Assembly (NCBI GenBank): GCA_037444005.1
Contig: JBBING010000015.1
Span: 1 to 37,636 of the forward strand
Direction of reading: 5' to 3'
Length of the DNA: 37,636 nt
Origin: DATLZC01 sp037444005
GTDB taxonomy: Bacteria > Chloroflexota > Dehalococcoidia > DSTF01 > JACRBR01
The notes beneath the pieces are model-generated. The model saw nothing but the letters and a program-made list of their open reading frames with translations. It made no database searches and was not told where the DNA came from. This document shows positions 1-7,453 of this stretch, piece by piece; the first letter of the stretch is position 1, and each line of letters starts with the position of its first letter. The position numbers and the translations under genes were made by a program.

Positions 1-155
1 CGGCATACTCCACCACACCAAGCCTTCCCTACCATGAATCTTTGAGACGCCGTCAAGGGGTTCCCCTAATCGCGCGGCGCGCGTAGGATAGGCGACGGTC
101 CCCTTCCCGGCAGTCGCCCGCTTCCGACACGCCTGCGCATAAAGGGGGATACGCC
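1..155. other. Left-edge non-coding stretch
   Basis: No gene is visible before the GTG at 156. The stretch holds a weak promoter-like pair and a dyad (entered separately) and a purine-rich ribosome binding site, AAAGGGGGA, ending about 6 nt before the start of the first hydrolase. Its first 40 bases could be the tail of something outside the window, but no reading frame supports that. Confidence 0.6.
42..70 (+). promoter_or_regulatory. Possible sigma70-type promoter with dyad
   Basis: TTGAGA at 42-47 is followed after 17 nt by CCTAAT at 65-70, a partial match to -35/-10 boxes. A dyad, AGGGG-TT-CCCCT at 56-67, overlaps the -10 box and could be an operator. It would drive the hydrolase-gcv operon with a leader of about 80 nt. 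This is a pattern match only. Confidence 0.3.
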
Positions 156-995
156 GTGTCTTCCGCCAACCGCCTTCGCATCGGCAACGTCGAAATCCTC
201 TCCATCAGCGACTCGTCGTTCCCGGCCGAGCCCTCGTTTCTGTTCCCGGAGACGCCAAAGGCCGACCTCGACCGCTATCGCCATCTGTACGACCTCGGCG
301 ACCGGTTCACCGTGAACGTCGGCTGCTTCGTCGTGTGGTCCGCGGGCAAGACGATCATGGTCGACACGGGCATCGGACCGGTGGCCCAGGGGTTCGTTCC
401 GGCGGGACGACTCCCGGACATCTTGCGCGAGGAAGGGGTGTCGCCCGACGCCGTCGACCACGTGGTCTTGACGCATCTGCACATGGACCATGTCGGCTGG
501 AACACCAGGAAGGACGGGGACCGGTACACGCCGCTCTTCCCGAAGGCCCGATACCTCACCACGCGGCAGGAGTGGGAACACTTGACCTCGCCGGAGGTCG
601 CGGCCCAGACGCCGTATGTGGACACCGCGCTCCGCCCGCTCGAGGCCGCGGGCGTCCTCGATCTGGTCGACCTGAATTCGGAGCACGCCGTCACGGATGA
701 GCTGCGCATCATTGCGACGCCCGGGCATACGCCGGGGCATATCAGCATCGGCATCGCCTCGGCCGGCGAGTTCGGCGTGATCCTCGGCGACGTGGCCCAC
801 CATCCCGTGCAAGTCGGGGAAACGGGGTGGAAGGACGTCTTCGACACCAACCCGGCGCTCGCCATCGAGAATCGGGAGAAGCTGTTCGCGCGCATCGAAC
901 AGGAGCGGATGCTCGTCGCGGCGGGCCACTTCCGGCCGCCGAATTTCGGGCGGGTGGTCCGCGTCGAGGGGCGCCGCACGTGGCAGGCGCTGTAG
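156..995 (+). CDS. MBL-fold metallo-hydrolase (first of tandem pair)
   Basis: A 279-residue metallo-beta-lactamase-fold hydrolase, the size of lactonase-like members. The dinuclear metal motif HxHxDH is at H107, H109, D111, H112; further ligands are H191 (PGHTPGH), D212 (GDVAH) and H258 (AGHF). No signal peptide is seen, so it is probably cytoplasmic. The GTG start has a good SD (AAAGGGGGA). The next gene is a paralogue sharing the block DHxGWNTRK and the following PxFPxAxYL..R.EWE segment, so the two arose by duplication. Substrate unknown; an ester, lactone or thioester hydrolase fits the fold. It heads a run leading into the glycine cleavage genes, which may hint at a role in one-carbon or thioester detoxification, but that is inference. 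Confidence 0.9.
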   Translation: MSSANRLRIGNVEILSISDSSFPAEPSFLFPETPKADLDRYRHLYDLGDRFTVNVGCFVVWSAGKTIMVDTGIGPVAQGFVPAGRLPDILREEGVSPDAVDHVVLTHLHMDHVGWNTRKDGDRYTPLFPKARYLTTRQEWEHLTSPEVAAQTPYVDTALRPLEAAGVLDLVDLNSEHAVTDELRIIATPGHTPGHISIGIASAGEFGVILGDVAHHPVQVGETGWKDVFDTNPALAIENREKLFARIEQERMLVAAGHFRPPNFGRVVRVEGRRTWQAL

Positions 996-1016
996 CGTCG
1001 CGTTGACGGAGCGCGC

Positions 1017-1946
1017 GTGCGCCCGTACCGTAGACGCGAAGCCATGCAGCGCGTCGCGTCCCACCGGCTCGGGCATCTGACGCTGCACGTGGTGAGCGAC
1101 GGCGTCTACTTTCAGGACGCCGGCGCGGTGTTCGGCGTTGTCCCCAGGGTGATGTGGGAGCCGTACGCCGGTCCGCTGGACGACCGGCATCGGATGTCTT
1201 TGGGCCTGAACTGCCTGTATCTCGAATCGCAGGGCAAGCGCATCCTCATCGAGACGGGGGTGGGCGAGAAGGAGCGCGTGCGCGGCGCGAGCAGCCCTCT
1301 GGAAGAGGGCAATCTCCTCGCCGCCCTGGCGACGCTCGGCGTGGCCCCGGAGGACATCGACATCGTGATCAACACCCACCTGCACGCCGACCACTGTGGA
1401 TGGAACACCCGAAAGGTCGACCAGGAGCGGTGGGCGCCGACGTTTCCGCGGGCGACCTACCTCATCCAGCGGGGCGAATGGGAGGCGGCGACGCACCCGA
1501 ACGAGCGCACGCGCGCGACGTATCTTCCCGAGAACCTGTTTCCGCTGGAGGAGGCGGGCGTGGTCGAGCTCGTCGATGGGGAGCGCCGCGTGACCGACGA
1601 TGTGACCATCGTCCCCACGCAGGGGCACACGGCCGACCACGCGAGCGTGGTCATCACGTCCGGTGGTGAGACCGCGATCTACATCGGCGACATGGTTCAG
1701 ACTCGGGTGCAGCTCGAGCGGACCGCGTGGGTCTCGGCGTTCGATATCCTGCCCCTGGTCTCCATGGAGACGAAAAAGCGGATCGTCGAAGAGGCCATCG
1801 AGCGGCGGGCGCTCATCGTGGCCGTGCACTGTCCGTTTCCGGGCCTGGGACGGATGACCCGGACCGACGATGGCAAGCGCCGCTGGGTCGACGTCACGCC
1901 GAGCGCGCCCGAACGGCCCTCGGAAGCTTCGGCGGGCACGCAATGA
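1017..1946 (+). CDS. MBL-fold metallo-hydrolase (second of tandem pair)
   Basis: A 309-residue paralogue of the preceding hydrolase. Metal ligands: HLHADH at H121, H123, D125, H126; H204 (QGHTADH); D225 (IGDM); and a late His in AVHCPF. I chose the GTG at 1017 because GGAG lies 5 nt upstream; an in-frame ATG at 1044 would give 300 residues and starts nearer the first conserved strand, so either is possible. Its stop overlaps the gcvT start (ATGA at 1943-1946), implying translational coupling with glycine cleavage. A Zn-dependent hydrolase of unknown substrate; it carries a longer N-terminal loop than its neighbour. Confidence 0.9.
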   Translation: MRPYRRREAMQRVASHRLGHLTLHVVSDGVYFQDAGAVFGVVPRVMWEPYAGPLDDRHRMSLGLNCLYLESQGKRILIETGVGEKERVRGASSPLEEGNLLAALATLGVAPEDIDIVINTHLHADHCGWNTRKVDQERWAPTFPRATYLIQRGEWEAATHPNERTRATYLPENLFPLEEAGVVELVDGERRVTDDVTIVPTQGHTADHASVVITSGGETAIYIGDMVQTRVQLERTAWVSAFDILPLVSMETKKRIVEEAIERRALIVAVHCPFPGLGRMTRTDDGKRRWVDVTPSAPERPSEASAGTQ

Positions 1947-3064
1947 CGTCGCCGCCCGAGAGCCTGCGCCGCACCCCCCTGTACGACCTCCACACCGCGC
2001 TGTCGGCGCGCATGACGCCGTTCGCGGGGTGGGAGATGCCCCTCCAGTACGAGCGGAGTATCGTCGAGGAGACCCGCGCCGTCCGTGAGCATGCCGGCGT
2101 CTTCGATGTTTCTCACATGGGCCGGCTGTTCGTGGTCGGGGCCGACGCCGCGCGCCTCGTTCGAGCCGCGGTGACCTACGACGTAGCGTCGCTACCTGAA
2201 GGCCGCGGTCACTACACCCTCATGTGCAACGAGGCAGGCGGGATTCTCGACGACCCCTACGTCTACCGGCTCGATGCCGTCCGCCTGCTCGTCGTCGGAA
2301 ACGCCGTCAACGCCGAACGCGATCGCGACCGTCTCGGCTCATTCCTGCAGGCCGGATGGGAGGCCGAGCTGCTCGACCGCCAGGCCGAGACCGTGATGCT
2401 CGCGGTGCAGGGGCCGAAGGCGAGGGAATTGGCCGCCCGCGTCGTAGGCCCGGAGGCGGTGCGGCTCGAACGCCGGGCGTGCCACGAGCTGCCCTATCGG
2501 GGCGTGAAGCTGTTCGTGTCGCGGACCGGATACACGGGGGAGGACGGCGTCGAGCTCGTCACGAGCGCGGACGCAGGCCGCCACCTGTGGACGCGCCTGC
2601 TCGCCGAGGGCGTCGTTCCGTGCGGACTCGGCGCCCGCGACATTCTCCGGCTGGAAGCGGCGCTTCCGCTCTGGGGGCAGGACATCGACGAAACGACGAA
2701 TCCCTTCGAGGCGGGTCTGGGCTGGGTCGTGTCCTTCGGCGACGGAGCGCCGTTCACGGGCAGGGAGGCGCTGCTCCGGCTGAAGGAGGAGGGTGTCCGG
2801 CGTCGCCTGGCGCACCTGAAGGCCAGGGAACGCGGGGTCATGCGCCGGGGCCAGCCGGTGTTGCACGGCGGGCGCGCGGTGGGTACAGTCACGAGCGGCG
2901 GCTATTCCCCCACGCTCGGCGTCAGCATCGGCATGGCGTATCTCCCCGTCGAGCTGGCCCGCGTCGGGACGGAGCTGGCCGTCGATGTCCGTGGCCGTCT
3001 CTTGCCGGTCGACGTCGTCGCGCGGCCGTTCTACCGTTCTGCGGCTGAGTCGGCCGAGGCGTGA
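1943..3064 (+). CDS. gcvT: Glycine cleavage system T protein (aminomethyltransferase)
   Basis: A 373-residue T protein. It takes the aminomethyl group from lipoylated GcvH, transfers methylene to tetrahydrofolate and releases ammonia. Visible hallmarks: N-terminal TPFAGWEMPLQY, FDVSHMG, the folate-site Asp in GGILDDPYVY (about residue 103), RTGYTGEDGVE and the GARDxLRLEAALPLWGQD block. Length is normal. The frame is open well upstream of 1943 but codes nothing recognisable there; the ATG at 1943, overlapping the preceding stop, matches the family N-terminus. GcvH starts 12 nt after its stop, so the genes form one operon. Confidence 0.97.
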   Translation: MTSPPESLRRTPLYDLHTALSARMTPFAGWEMPLQYERSIVEETRAVREHAGVFDVSHMGRLFVVGADAARLVRAAVTYDVASLPEGRGHYTLMCNEAGGILDDPYVYRLDAVRLLVVGNAVNAERDRDRLGSFLQAGWEAELLDRQAETVMLAVQGPKARELAARVVGPEAVRLERRACHELPYRGVKLFVSRTGYTGEDGVELVTSADAGRHLWTRLLAEGVVPCGLGARDILRLEAALPLWGQDIDETTNPFEAGLGWVVSFGDGAPFTGREALLRLKEEGVRRRLAHLKARERGVMRRGQPVLHGGRAVGTVTSGGYSPTLGVSIGMAYLPVELARVGTELAVDVRGRLLPVDVVARPFYRSAAESAEA

Positions 3065-3076
3065 GAGGATTCCGCC

Positions 3077-3475
3077 GTGGAATATCCCCAGGACCTCCTG
3101 TACACGAAGGAACACGAATGGGTGCGCACCGAGGACGGCGTCGCGGTCGTCGGTGTCACCGACTACGCGCAGGACCAGCTCGGCGACGTCGTGTACGTGG
3201 ACCTTCCCGCCGTCGGCGCGCGCGTGACCCAGTTCGAGAAGATGGGTGAAATCGAGTCCGTGAAGACAGTGTCGGACCTGTATTCGCCGGTGTCGGGCGA
3301 AGTGGTCGAGGTCAACCCCGAACTGAACGATCACCCGGAGCGGGTCAACGAAGATCCCTACGGCGCCGGCTGGCTCATCCGGGTCCGGATGGACCGGCGG
3401 GAGGAGCTCGAGCACCTGCTCACCGCCGTGGACTACGCCGCCTACGTCGAACAGGAGCTCGGCGCAGGGCGCTGA
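3077..3475 (+). CDS. gcvH: Glycine cleavage system H protein (lipoyl carrier)
   Basis: A 132-residue H protein carrying the aminomethyl group between the P and T proteins on lipoate. The lipoylation site is K63 in ESVKTVSDL, followed by the usual SPVSGEVVEVN and the C-terminal NEDPYGAGWLIR block. It begins at GTG with GAGAGGAT about 7 nt upstream. Lipoyl attachment enzymes and the L protein (dihydrolipoyl dehydrogenase) are not in this window and must be supplied from elsewhere. Confidence 0.97.
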   Translation: MEYPQDLLYTKEHEWVRTEDGVAVVGVTDYAQDQLGDVVYVDLPAVGARVTQFEKMGEIESVKTVSDLYSPVSGEVVEVNPELNDHPERVNEDPYGAGWLIRVRMDRREELEHLLTAVDYAAYVEQELGAGR

Positions 3476-3493
3476 CCCGCATGACGAACGTTG

Positions 3494-3536
3494 GAACCCT
3501 GCAGCCCTCGAACGGCGTTCCAGGCCTGCAGGGTTC
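3494..3536 (+). repeat. 11-bp inverted repeat of GAACC/GGTTC type between gcvH and gcvPA
   Basis: The arms GAACCCTGCAG (3494-3504) and CTGCAGGGTTC (3526-3536) pair perfectly over 11 bp with a 21-nt spacer that contains further CGAACG and GTTCC words; GAAGGTTCC follows. The composition resembles the GTTC/GAAC-rich dispersed intergenic repeats found in some uncultured bacterial genomes (recollection, not a search). In mRNA it would form a hairpin ending at the gcvPA Shine-Dalgarno (GAAGG at 3537-3541). Confidence 0.6.
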
Positions 3537-3549
3537 GAAGGTTCCGCGC

Positions 3550-4902
3550 ATGCCGCACGCGTACCTGCCCGCGACCGACGCCGACCGCGAGCGGATGCTC
3601 CGCGCCATCGGCGTCTCGTCGGTCGAGGAGCTGTTCGCCGACATCCCGGCTGAACACCGCCGTCCTCGCCTCGACCTGCCGCCGCCTCTGTCCGAGCCCG
3701 AGCTGGCGCGCGAACTCGCGACGCTCGCGGCGAAGAACCGAACGGCGGGGGAGCTCGCGTGCTTCCGCGGGGGAGGCGCTTACCGGCACTTCGTGCCGGC
3801 GGCGGTCTCCGCCATCGTGTCGCGGGGCGAGTTCGCCACGTCGTACACGCCGTACCAGCCCGAAGTGAGTCAGGGAACGCTTCAGGGCATCTTCGAGTTC
3901 CAGTCCATGGTCTGCGAGCTCACCGGGATGGACGTGGCGAACGCCGGGATGTACGACGGCGCGAGCGCGCTGGCGGAGGCGTGCCTCATGGCCTGCGCGG
4001 TGACCGGACGCCGGCGCGTCGCCGTCTCTCGATGGGTGAACCCGAAGGCCGTCGAGACGCTGCGGACGTACGCGTCCGGCAGGGGATACGCTATCGACCT
4101 CGTGGACGATGACCGGCTCGAATCGGGCGGCGTCACGCAGGAGCACGCGTGTCTCGCCGTCCAACAGCCGGACTACTTCGGGCGGCTGTCGCCGGCGACC
4201 GAGGCCTGGGGACGGGCGGCGCACGCTGCCGGGGCGCTGTACGTGGTGTCGGCGTCGCCCGTGTCGCTGGGGCTGGTGCGTCCACCCGGCGCGTACGGAG
4301 CGGACATCGTCGTGGGCGAGGGGCAGGCGCTGGGCGCGCCGCTCAGCTTCGGAGGACCATACGTGGGCCTGTTCGCTTGCCGTCAGGAGCTCTTGCGCCA
4401 CATGCCGGGACGCATCGTGGGGCGGACGCGCGACCTCGAGGGCCGTACGGGATACGTGCTCACGCTGCAGACACGCGAACAGCACATCCGGCGCGAGCGG
4501 GCCACTTCCAATATCTGTACGAGCCAGCAGCTCGTGGCGCTGGCGTTCGCGGTGACGGTGTGCCTGCTGGGAAGGCAAGGACTGCGGCGAATGGCCGAGC
4601 TGTGCTACCACAAGGCCCACTACGCCGCCGAACGGATCGCGCAGCTTCCGGGCTTTCGCATGGTGTTCGACGGGCCGTTCTTCAACGAATTCGCGATCGC
4701 CTGTCCCCGCCCGGTGACGGAGATCAACGACCGCCTGCTCGAGCGGGGCATTCTCGGCGGTCTCGAGGTGTCGCCCACGGTCGACGGCTCGCCGCTCGCG
4801 AGCGTCGAAGGCGCCCCCGAGCACGCCATGCTGCTCGCCGTCACGGAGCTCAACACCCGGGACGAGATCGACGCGCTGGTCGAGGCGCTGAGGGACATCT
4901 GA
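3550..4902 (+). CDS. gcvPA: Glycine dehydrogenase (decarboxylating) subunit 1, P protein alpha
   Basis: A 450-residue N-terminal half of the two-subunit P protein, which with GcvPB decarboxylates glycine and loads the aminomethyl group on GcvH. Hallmarks: start MPHAYLPATDADRERML, FRGGGAYRHFVPAAV, YTPYQPEVSQGTLQGIFEFQ, GMDVANAGMYDGASA, GAPLSFGGPYVGLFA and TREQHIRRERATSNICT. The frame stays open to 3481, but that extension translates the intergenic repeat; ATG 3550 gives the family N-terminus with GAAGG 8 nt upstream. It lacks the PLP lysine, as expected, since that is in GcvPB. GcvPB begins 2 nt after its stop. Confidence 0.97.
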   Translation: MPHAYLPATDADRERMLRAIGVSSVEELFADIPAEHRRPRLDLPPPLSEPELARELATLAAKNRTAGELACFRGGGAYRHFVPAAVSAIVSRGEFATSYTPYQPEVSQGTLQGIFEFQSMVCELTGMDVANAGMYDGASALAEACLMACAVTGRRRVAVSRWVNPKAVETLRTYASGRGYAIDLVDDDRLESGGVTQEHACLAVQQPDYFGRLSPATEAWGRAAHAAGALYVVSASPVSLGLVRPPGAYGADIVVGEGQALGAPLSFGGPYVGLFACRQELLRHMPGRIVGRTRDLEGRTGYVLTLQTREQHIRRERATSNICTSQQLVALAFAVTVCLLGRQGLRRMAELCYHKAHYAAERIAQLPGFRMVFDGPFFNEFAIACPRPVTEINDRLLERGILGGLEVSPTVDGSPLASVEGAPEHAMLLAVTELNTRDEIDALVEALRDI

Positions 4903-4904
4903 CG

Positions 4905-6446
4905 ATGGAGTCCGTTCAGGTGGACGCCGTGACTTCTGCCGCGGGACGCGCGTACGACGCCGACCCTGGGGCGCTGCTCTCGTTCGATCTGTCGCGTCCC
5001 GGAAGGACGGGGGTGTCGTTGCCGCCGCTGGATGTGCCGGAAGCGCCGCTGCCCGAAGCGTTGCGGCGCGACGACCTGACGCTCCCAGAGATGTCGCAGC
5101 TCGATGTGGTGCGCTACTTCACGCGTCTGTCGCAGCGCAACTGGGCGGTGGACACGCACTTCTATCCCCTCGGCTCGTGCACCATGAAGTACAACCCGAA
5201 GGTGAACGACGCCCTGGCGGCGCTCCCCGGGTTCGCAGACCTGCACCCGGAGCAGGACGACGCGATGGTCCAGGGCGCCCTCGAGCTGATGTGGACGTTG
5301 CAACAGTGGCTCGCCGAGATCACAGGCATGGCGGCCGTGTCGCTAGCGCCGGCCGCCGGCGCCCACGGAGAGCTCACGAGCATCCTGCTGGTGCGCGCGT
5401 ATCTCGACTGGTACGAAGGGCTGGCGCCGGGAGAGCAGCCGCCGAAGGCGCGTCGCGTGCTCGTCCCCGACTCGGCTCACGGGACGAATCCGGCGACAGC
5501 GGCCATGGCGGGATTCGCCGTCGAAAGCATCCCGTCGGACGCCGAAGGAAACATGGACCTCCGGGCGCTCGAGGCGTCGCTGAAGGACGACACGAAGGGC
5601 CGGGTCGCGGCCGCGATGGTGACGCTGCCCAGCACGCTGGGGCTCTTCGACCGGAACATCACCCGTATCGCGGACCTCCTGCACGAGCACGGCGCGCTGC
5701 TGTACGGCGACGGAGCGAACATGAACGCGATGCTGGGTCAGGTGAAGCCCGGCGACCTCGGATTCGACCTGCTCCACCTCAATCTCCACAAGACCTTCAG
5801 CACTCCACACGGCGGAGGCGGGCCCGGCGCGGGGCCTATCTGCGTCAAGGAGGCGCTCGTCCCCTTCCTGCCGACTCCCCATGTGCGCCGCGTCGGCGAC
5901 CGCTTCGAACGCTACCGGCCCGAGCGGAGCGTCGGACGAATCGGTTCGTTTCAGGGGAACTTCGGCGTCCTGGTGCGGGCGTACGCGTACATCCGCTCGC
6001 TGGGCGCCGACGGGCTTCGGGAGGTGAGCGAAACGGCGGTGCTCAACGCGAACTACGTGCAGGCGCGGCTCGCCGGCGCGTACCGGCTCCCCTACGAGCG
6101 CCGATGCATGCACGAGGTGGTCTTCTCGGGGTCGCGGCAACGCGCGAAAGGGGTGCGAACGCTCGACATCGCGAAGCGCCTCATCGATTACGGGTTCCAC
6201 CCGCCGACGGTGTACTTCCCCCTCATCGTCGACGAGGCGCTGATGGTCGAGCCGACGGAGACCGAAAGCCTGGAGACGCTGGACGCCTTCTGCGACGCGA
6301 TGCTCGCCATCGCGCGCGAGGCCGAGGAGTCGCCCGAGCTGCTGCGCGAAGCGCCTGTGCGGGCGCCGCTGCGCCGTCTGGACGAAGCGACCGCCGCTCG
6401 GAAGCCCGACTTGAGGTGGCGACCGCGGGGCGGCGGCGAGAGCTGA
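4905..6446 (+). CDS. gcvPB: Glycine dehydrogenase (decarboxylating) subunit 2, P protein beta
   Basis: A 513-residue PLP-bearing half of the split P protein. The Schiff-base lysine is K296 in LHKTFSTPHGGGGPG. Other landmarks: FYPLGSCTMKYNPKVND, the DSAHGTNPA block, DGANMNAMLG, and PTETES near the C-terminus. Length is typical. It closes the operon. The frame is open far upstream, overlapping gcvPA, but the ATG at 4905, 2 nt after the gcvPA stop, is the supported start. A strong hairpin lies 24 nt after its stop (6470-6500) without a T-tract, so termination here is unclear. Confidence 0.97.
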   Translation: MESVQVDAVTSAAGRAYDADPGALLSFDLSRPGRTGVSLPPLDVPEAPLPEALRRDDLTLPEMSQLDVVRYFTRLSQRNWAVDTHFYPLGSCTMKYNPKVNDALAALPGFADLHPEQDDAMVQGALELMWTLQQWLAEITGMAAVSLAPAAGAHGELTSILLVRAYLDWYEGLAPGEQPPKARRVLVPDSAHGTNPATAAMAGFAVESIPSDAEGNMDLRALEASLKDDTKGRVAAAMVTLPSTLGLFDRNITRIADLLHEHGALLYGDGANMNAMLGQVKPGDLGFDLLHLNLHKTFSTPHGGGGPGAGPICVKEALVPFLPTPHVRRVGDRFERYRPERSVGRIGSFQGNFGVLVRAYAYIRSLGADGLREVSETAVLNANYVQARLAGAYRLPYERRCMHEVVFSGSRQRAKGVRTLDIAKRLIDYGFHPPTVYFPLIVDEALMVEPTETESLETLDAFCDAMLAIAREAEESPELLREAPVRAPLRRLDEATAARKPDLRWRPRGGGES

Positions 6447-6449
6447 TGG

Positions 6450-6723
6450 GTATTCGGCCCAATACACACGCAGGCCCCGGGCTGCTCGCCCGCGGCCTGC
6501 CACGTGAGCCCGTATTCAGTTGTCGCTCTCCGGCGCCCTTCGCCTTGGCCCGCTTCCGGTCTCACCAAGACCGAGGGGGCGTCGCCTCGTCTCCGGAATC
6601 CCTCCCGGAGCCGGGTCCTCCGCCCGCACTCCGCGCCTTCGAGCGTTACCTTTTAGGCGGGTTACGGGTCGGGGCGCCGGGTCCGAGTGTCACCAACCCG
6701 GTACACACCCCTCACCTCCTTCC
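6450..6723 (-). ncRNA. Putative structured RNA of unknown family
   Basis: The gene-free 6447-6760 interval contains at least four strong hairpins. Arms: 6470-6482/6488-6500 (12 bp with one mismatch, 5-nt loop), 6557-6562/6568-6573 (CGGTCT/AGACCG), 6591-6596/6605-6610 (CTCCGG/CCGGAG) and 6677-6682/6696-6701 (CCGGGT/ACCCGG). Read on the minus strand the unpaired parts are purine-rich (GGAAG, GGTAACG, CGAAGG), as in real RNAs, and a TATAAT box sits just upstream. I checked it by eye against RNase P, tmRNA, SRP, 6S, T-box and cobalamin motifs and could not match any. Strand and ends are inferred. Confidence 0.45.
6646..6708 (-). CDS. Possible 20-residue leader or small peptide ORF
   Basis: On the minus strand the consensus Shine-Dalgarno AGGAGGTGA (from 6720) stands 6 nt before GTG at 6708, opening a 20-codon frame ending in TAA at 6646. 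A second GTG at 6706 opens a 14-codon frame. Both lie in the 5' part of the putative structured RNA. Such a strong SD right after a TATAAT box is suggestive, but the frame is too short to judge by coding bias, and the SD could be part of an RNA stem instead. Confidence 0.25.
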   Translation of the reverse strand: MCTGLVTLGPGAPTRNPPKR

Positions 6724-6729
6724 ACCCTA

Positions 6730-6735
6730 ATTATA
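6730..6735 (-). promoter_or_regulatory. Perfect -10 box TATAAT (minus strand)
   Basis: Read on the minus strand, TATAAT is followed by TAGGGTGG, predicting a start near 6722-6723, the 5' end of the putative RNA. It stands out as AT-rich in a GC-rich setting. No good -35 box is found at 16-18 nt; the TTGACT nearby is only 6 nt away and cannot serve. Confidence 0.5.
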
Positions 6736-6761
6736 CCGCGCAGTCAAAGGGCCGAAGGTCG

Positions 6762-7337
6762 TCACCACTGGGCCCATTGCCAGTACTTGCCCAGCGGCAG
6801 CGTCAGCACGACGACGTTGCGGGGCCGGCCGTGCATGTCGCGCAGGAGATCGGGGATGACGGCGGAACGCACGAAGCCGAGGCGCTCCATCGCATCGATG
6901 GCGTCCTTCTCGTCTTCCACGAGCTCGCTCATCACCTTTTCGATGTCGGCTTCGGCGGCGATGTCGCACAGCTCCTTCAAAATGGTGCTGCCCAGCCCCC
7001 GGTTGCGCCAGGCCGGGTGTACGACGATGCGCACTTCAGCGAGATGCTGCCGAGCCACGCCGCGGCGCCGGACCAGTACGCCATCAGCCACGATCTTCCC
7101 GTCGGCGATGGCCAGCAGGGGCAGCGCCCGGTTGTAATCGAGGTGCTCGACCCACTCACGGACGACCTTCTCCGAGGTGACGTCCTCCTTCAGAAACCAC
7201 CGATCTTCCGCAGGCACGTCGCGGAACATCTCGAGGAGACCCTCGGCGTCGCCCGGCTCCATCGGACGGAGCGTCACGACGCTCCCGTCGCGCAGGGTGA
7301 CCTGTTTGGGATACGCGGTGAGCTTGTAGACAGGCAC
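6762..7337 (-). CDS. GNAT family N-acetyltransferase (Pat-like)
   Basis: A 191-residue acetyltransferase using acetyl-CoA to acetylate an amine or protein lysine. The N-terminal VTLRDGSVVTLRPMEPGDAEGL resembles the acetyltransferase domain of protein-lysine acetyltransferases; the acetyl-CoA pyrophosphate loop is RNRGLG, preceded by the strand AEVRIVVHPAW. No regulatory cyclic-nucleotide or NDP-forming ligase domain is attached. GTG start with GGAAGGAG 8 nt upstream. It lies 116 nt downstream of the LigB-like gene on the same strand and may be co-transcribed. Substrate unknown. Confidence 0.85.
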   Translation of the reverse strand: MPVYKLTAYPKQVTLRDGSVVTLRPMEPGDAEGLLEMFRDVPAEDRWFLKEDVTSEKVVREWVEHLDYNRALPLLAIADGKIVADGVLVRRRGVARQHLAEVRIVVHPAWRNRGLGSTILKELCDIAAEADIEKVMSELVEDEKDAIDAMERLGFVRSAVIPDLLRDMHGRPRNVVVLTLPLGKYWQWAQW

Positions 7338-7453
7338 GGGGTCGCTCCTTCCGTCATCGTGTGAACGGCGTGAATGCGGCTCGCACCAGTCTGCCCGCGC
7401 CGACCCCTTCGCACAAGCGCCGATGCGCCCGAAGTCGGGCGCGCGCGGCGGCG

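Noticed and set aside
66..1943. 625-codon open frame on the minus strand
   Set aside because: It is antisense to both MBL hydrolases, which have complete metal motifs and SDs; long antisense frames are common in GC-rich genes and the translation is Arg/His-rich without motifs.
6446..6467. Similarity of GGGCCGAATACCCATCAGC to the 3' part of c-di-AMP riboswitches
   Set aside because: The last bases are the gcvPB stop region, the other conserved blocks are missing and no gene lies downstream in that orientation.
6470..6500. Intrinsic terminator of the gcv operon
   Set aside because: The stem is strong but neither strand has a T-run after it; kept as part of the structured RNA.
6741..6752. TTGACT as -35 box of the putative RNA
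   Set aside because: Only 6 nt separate it from TATAAT; no functional sigma70 spacing.
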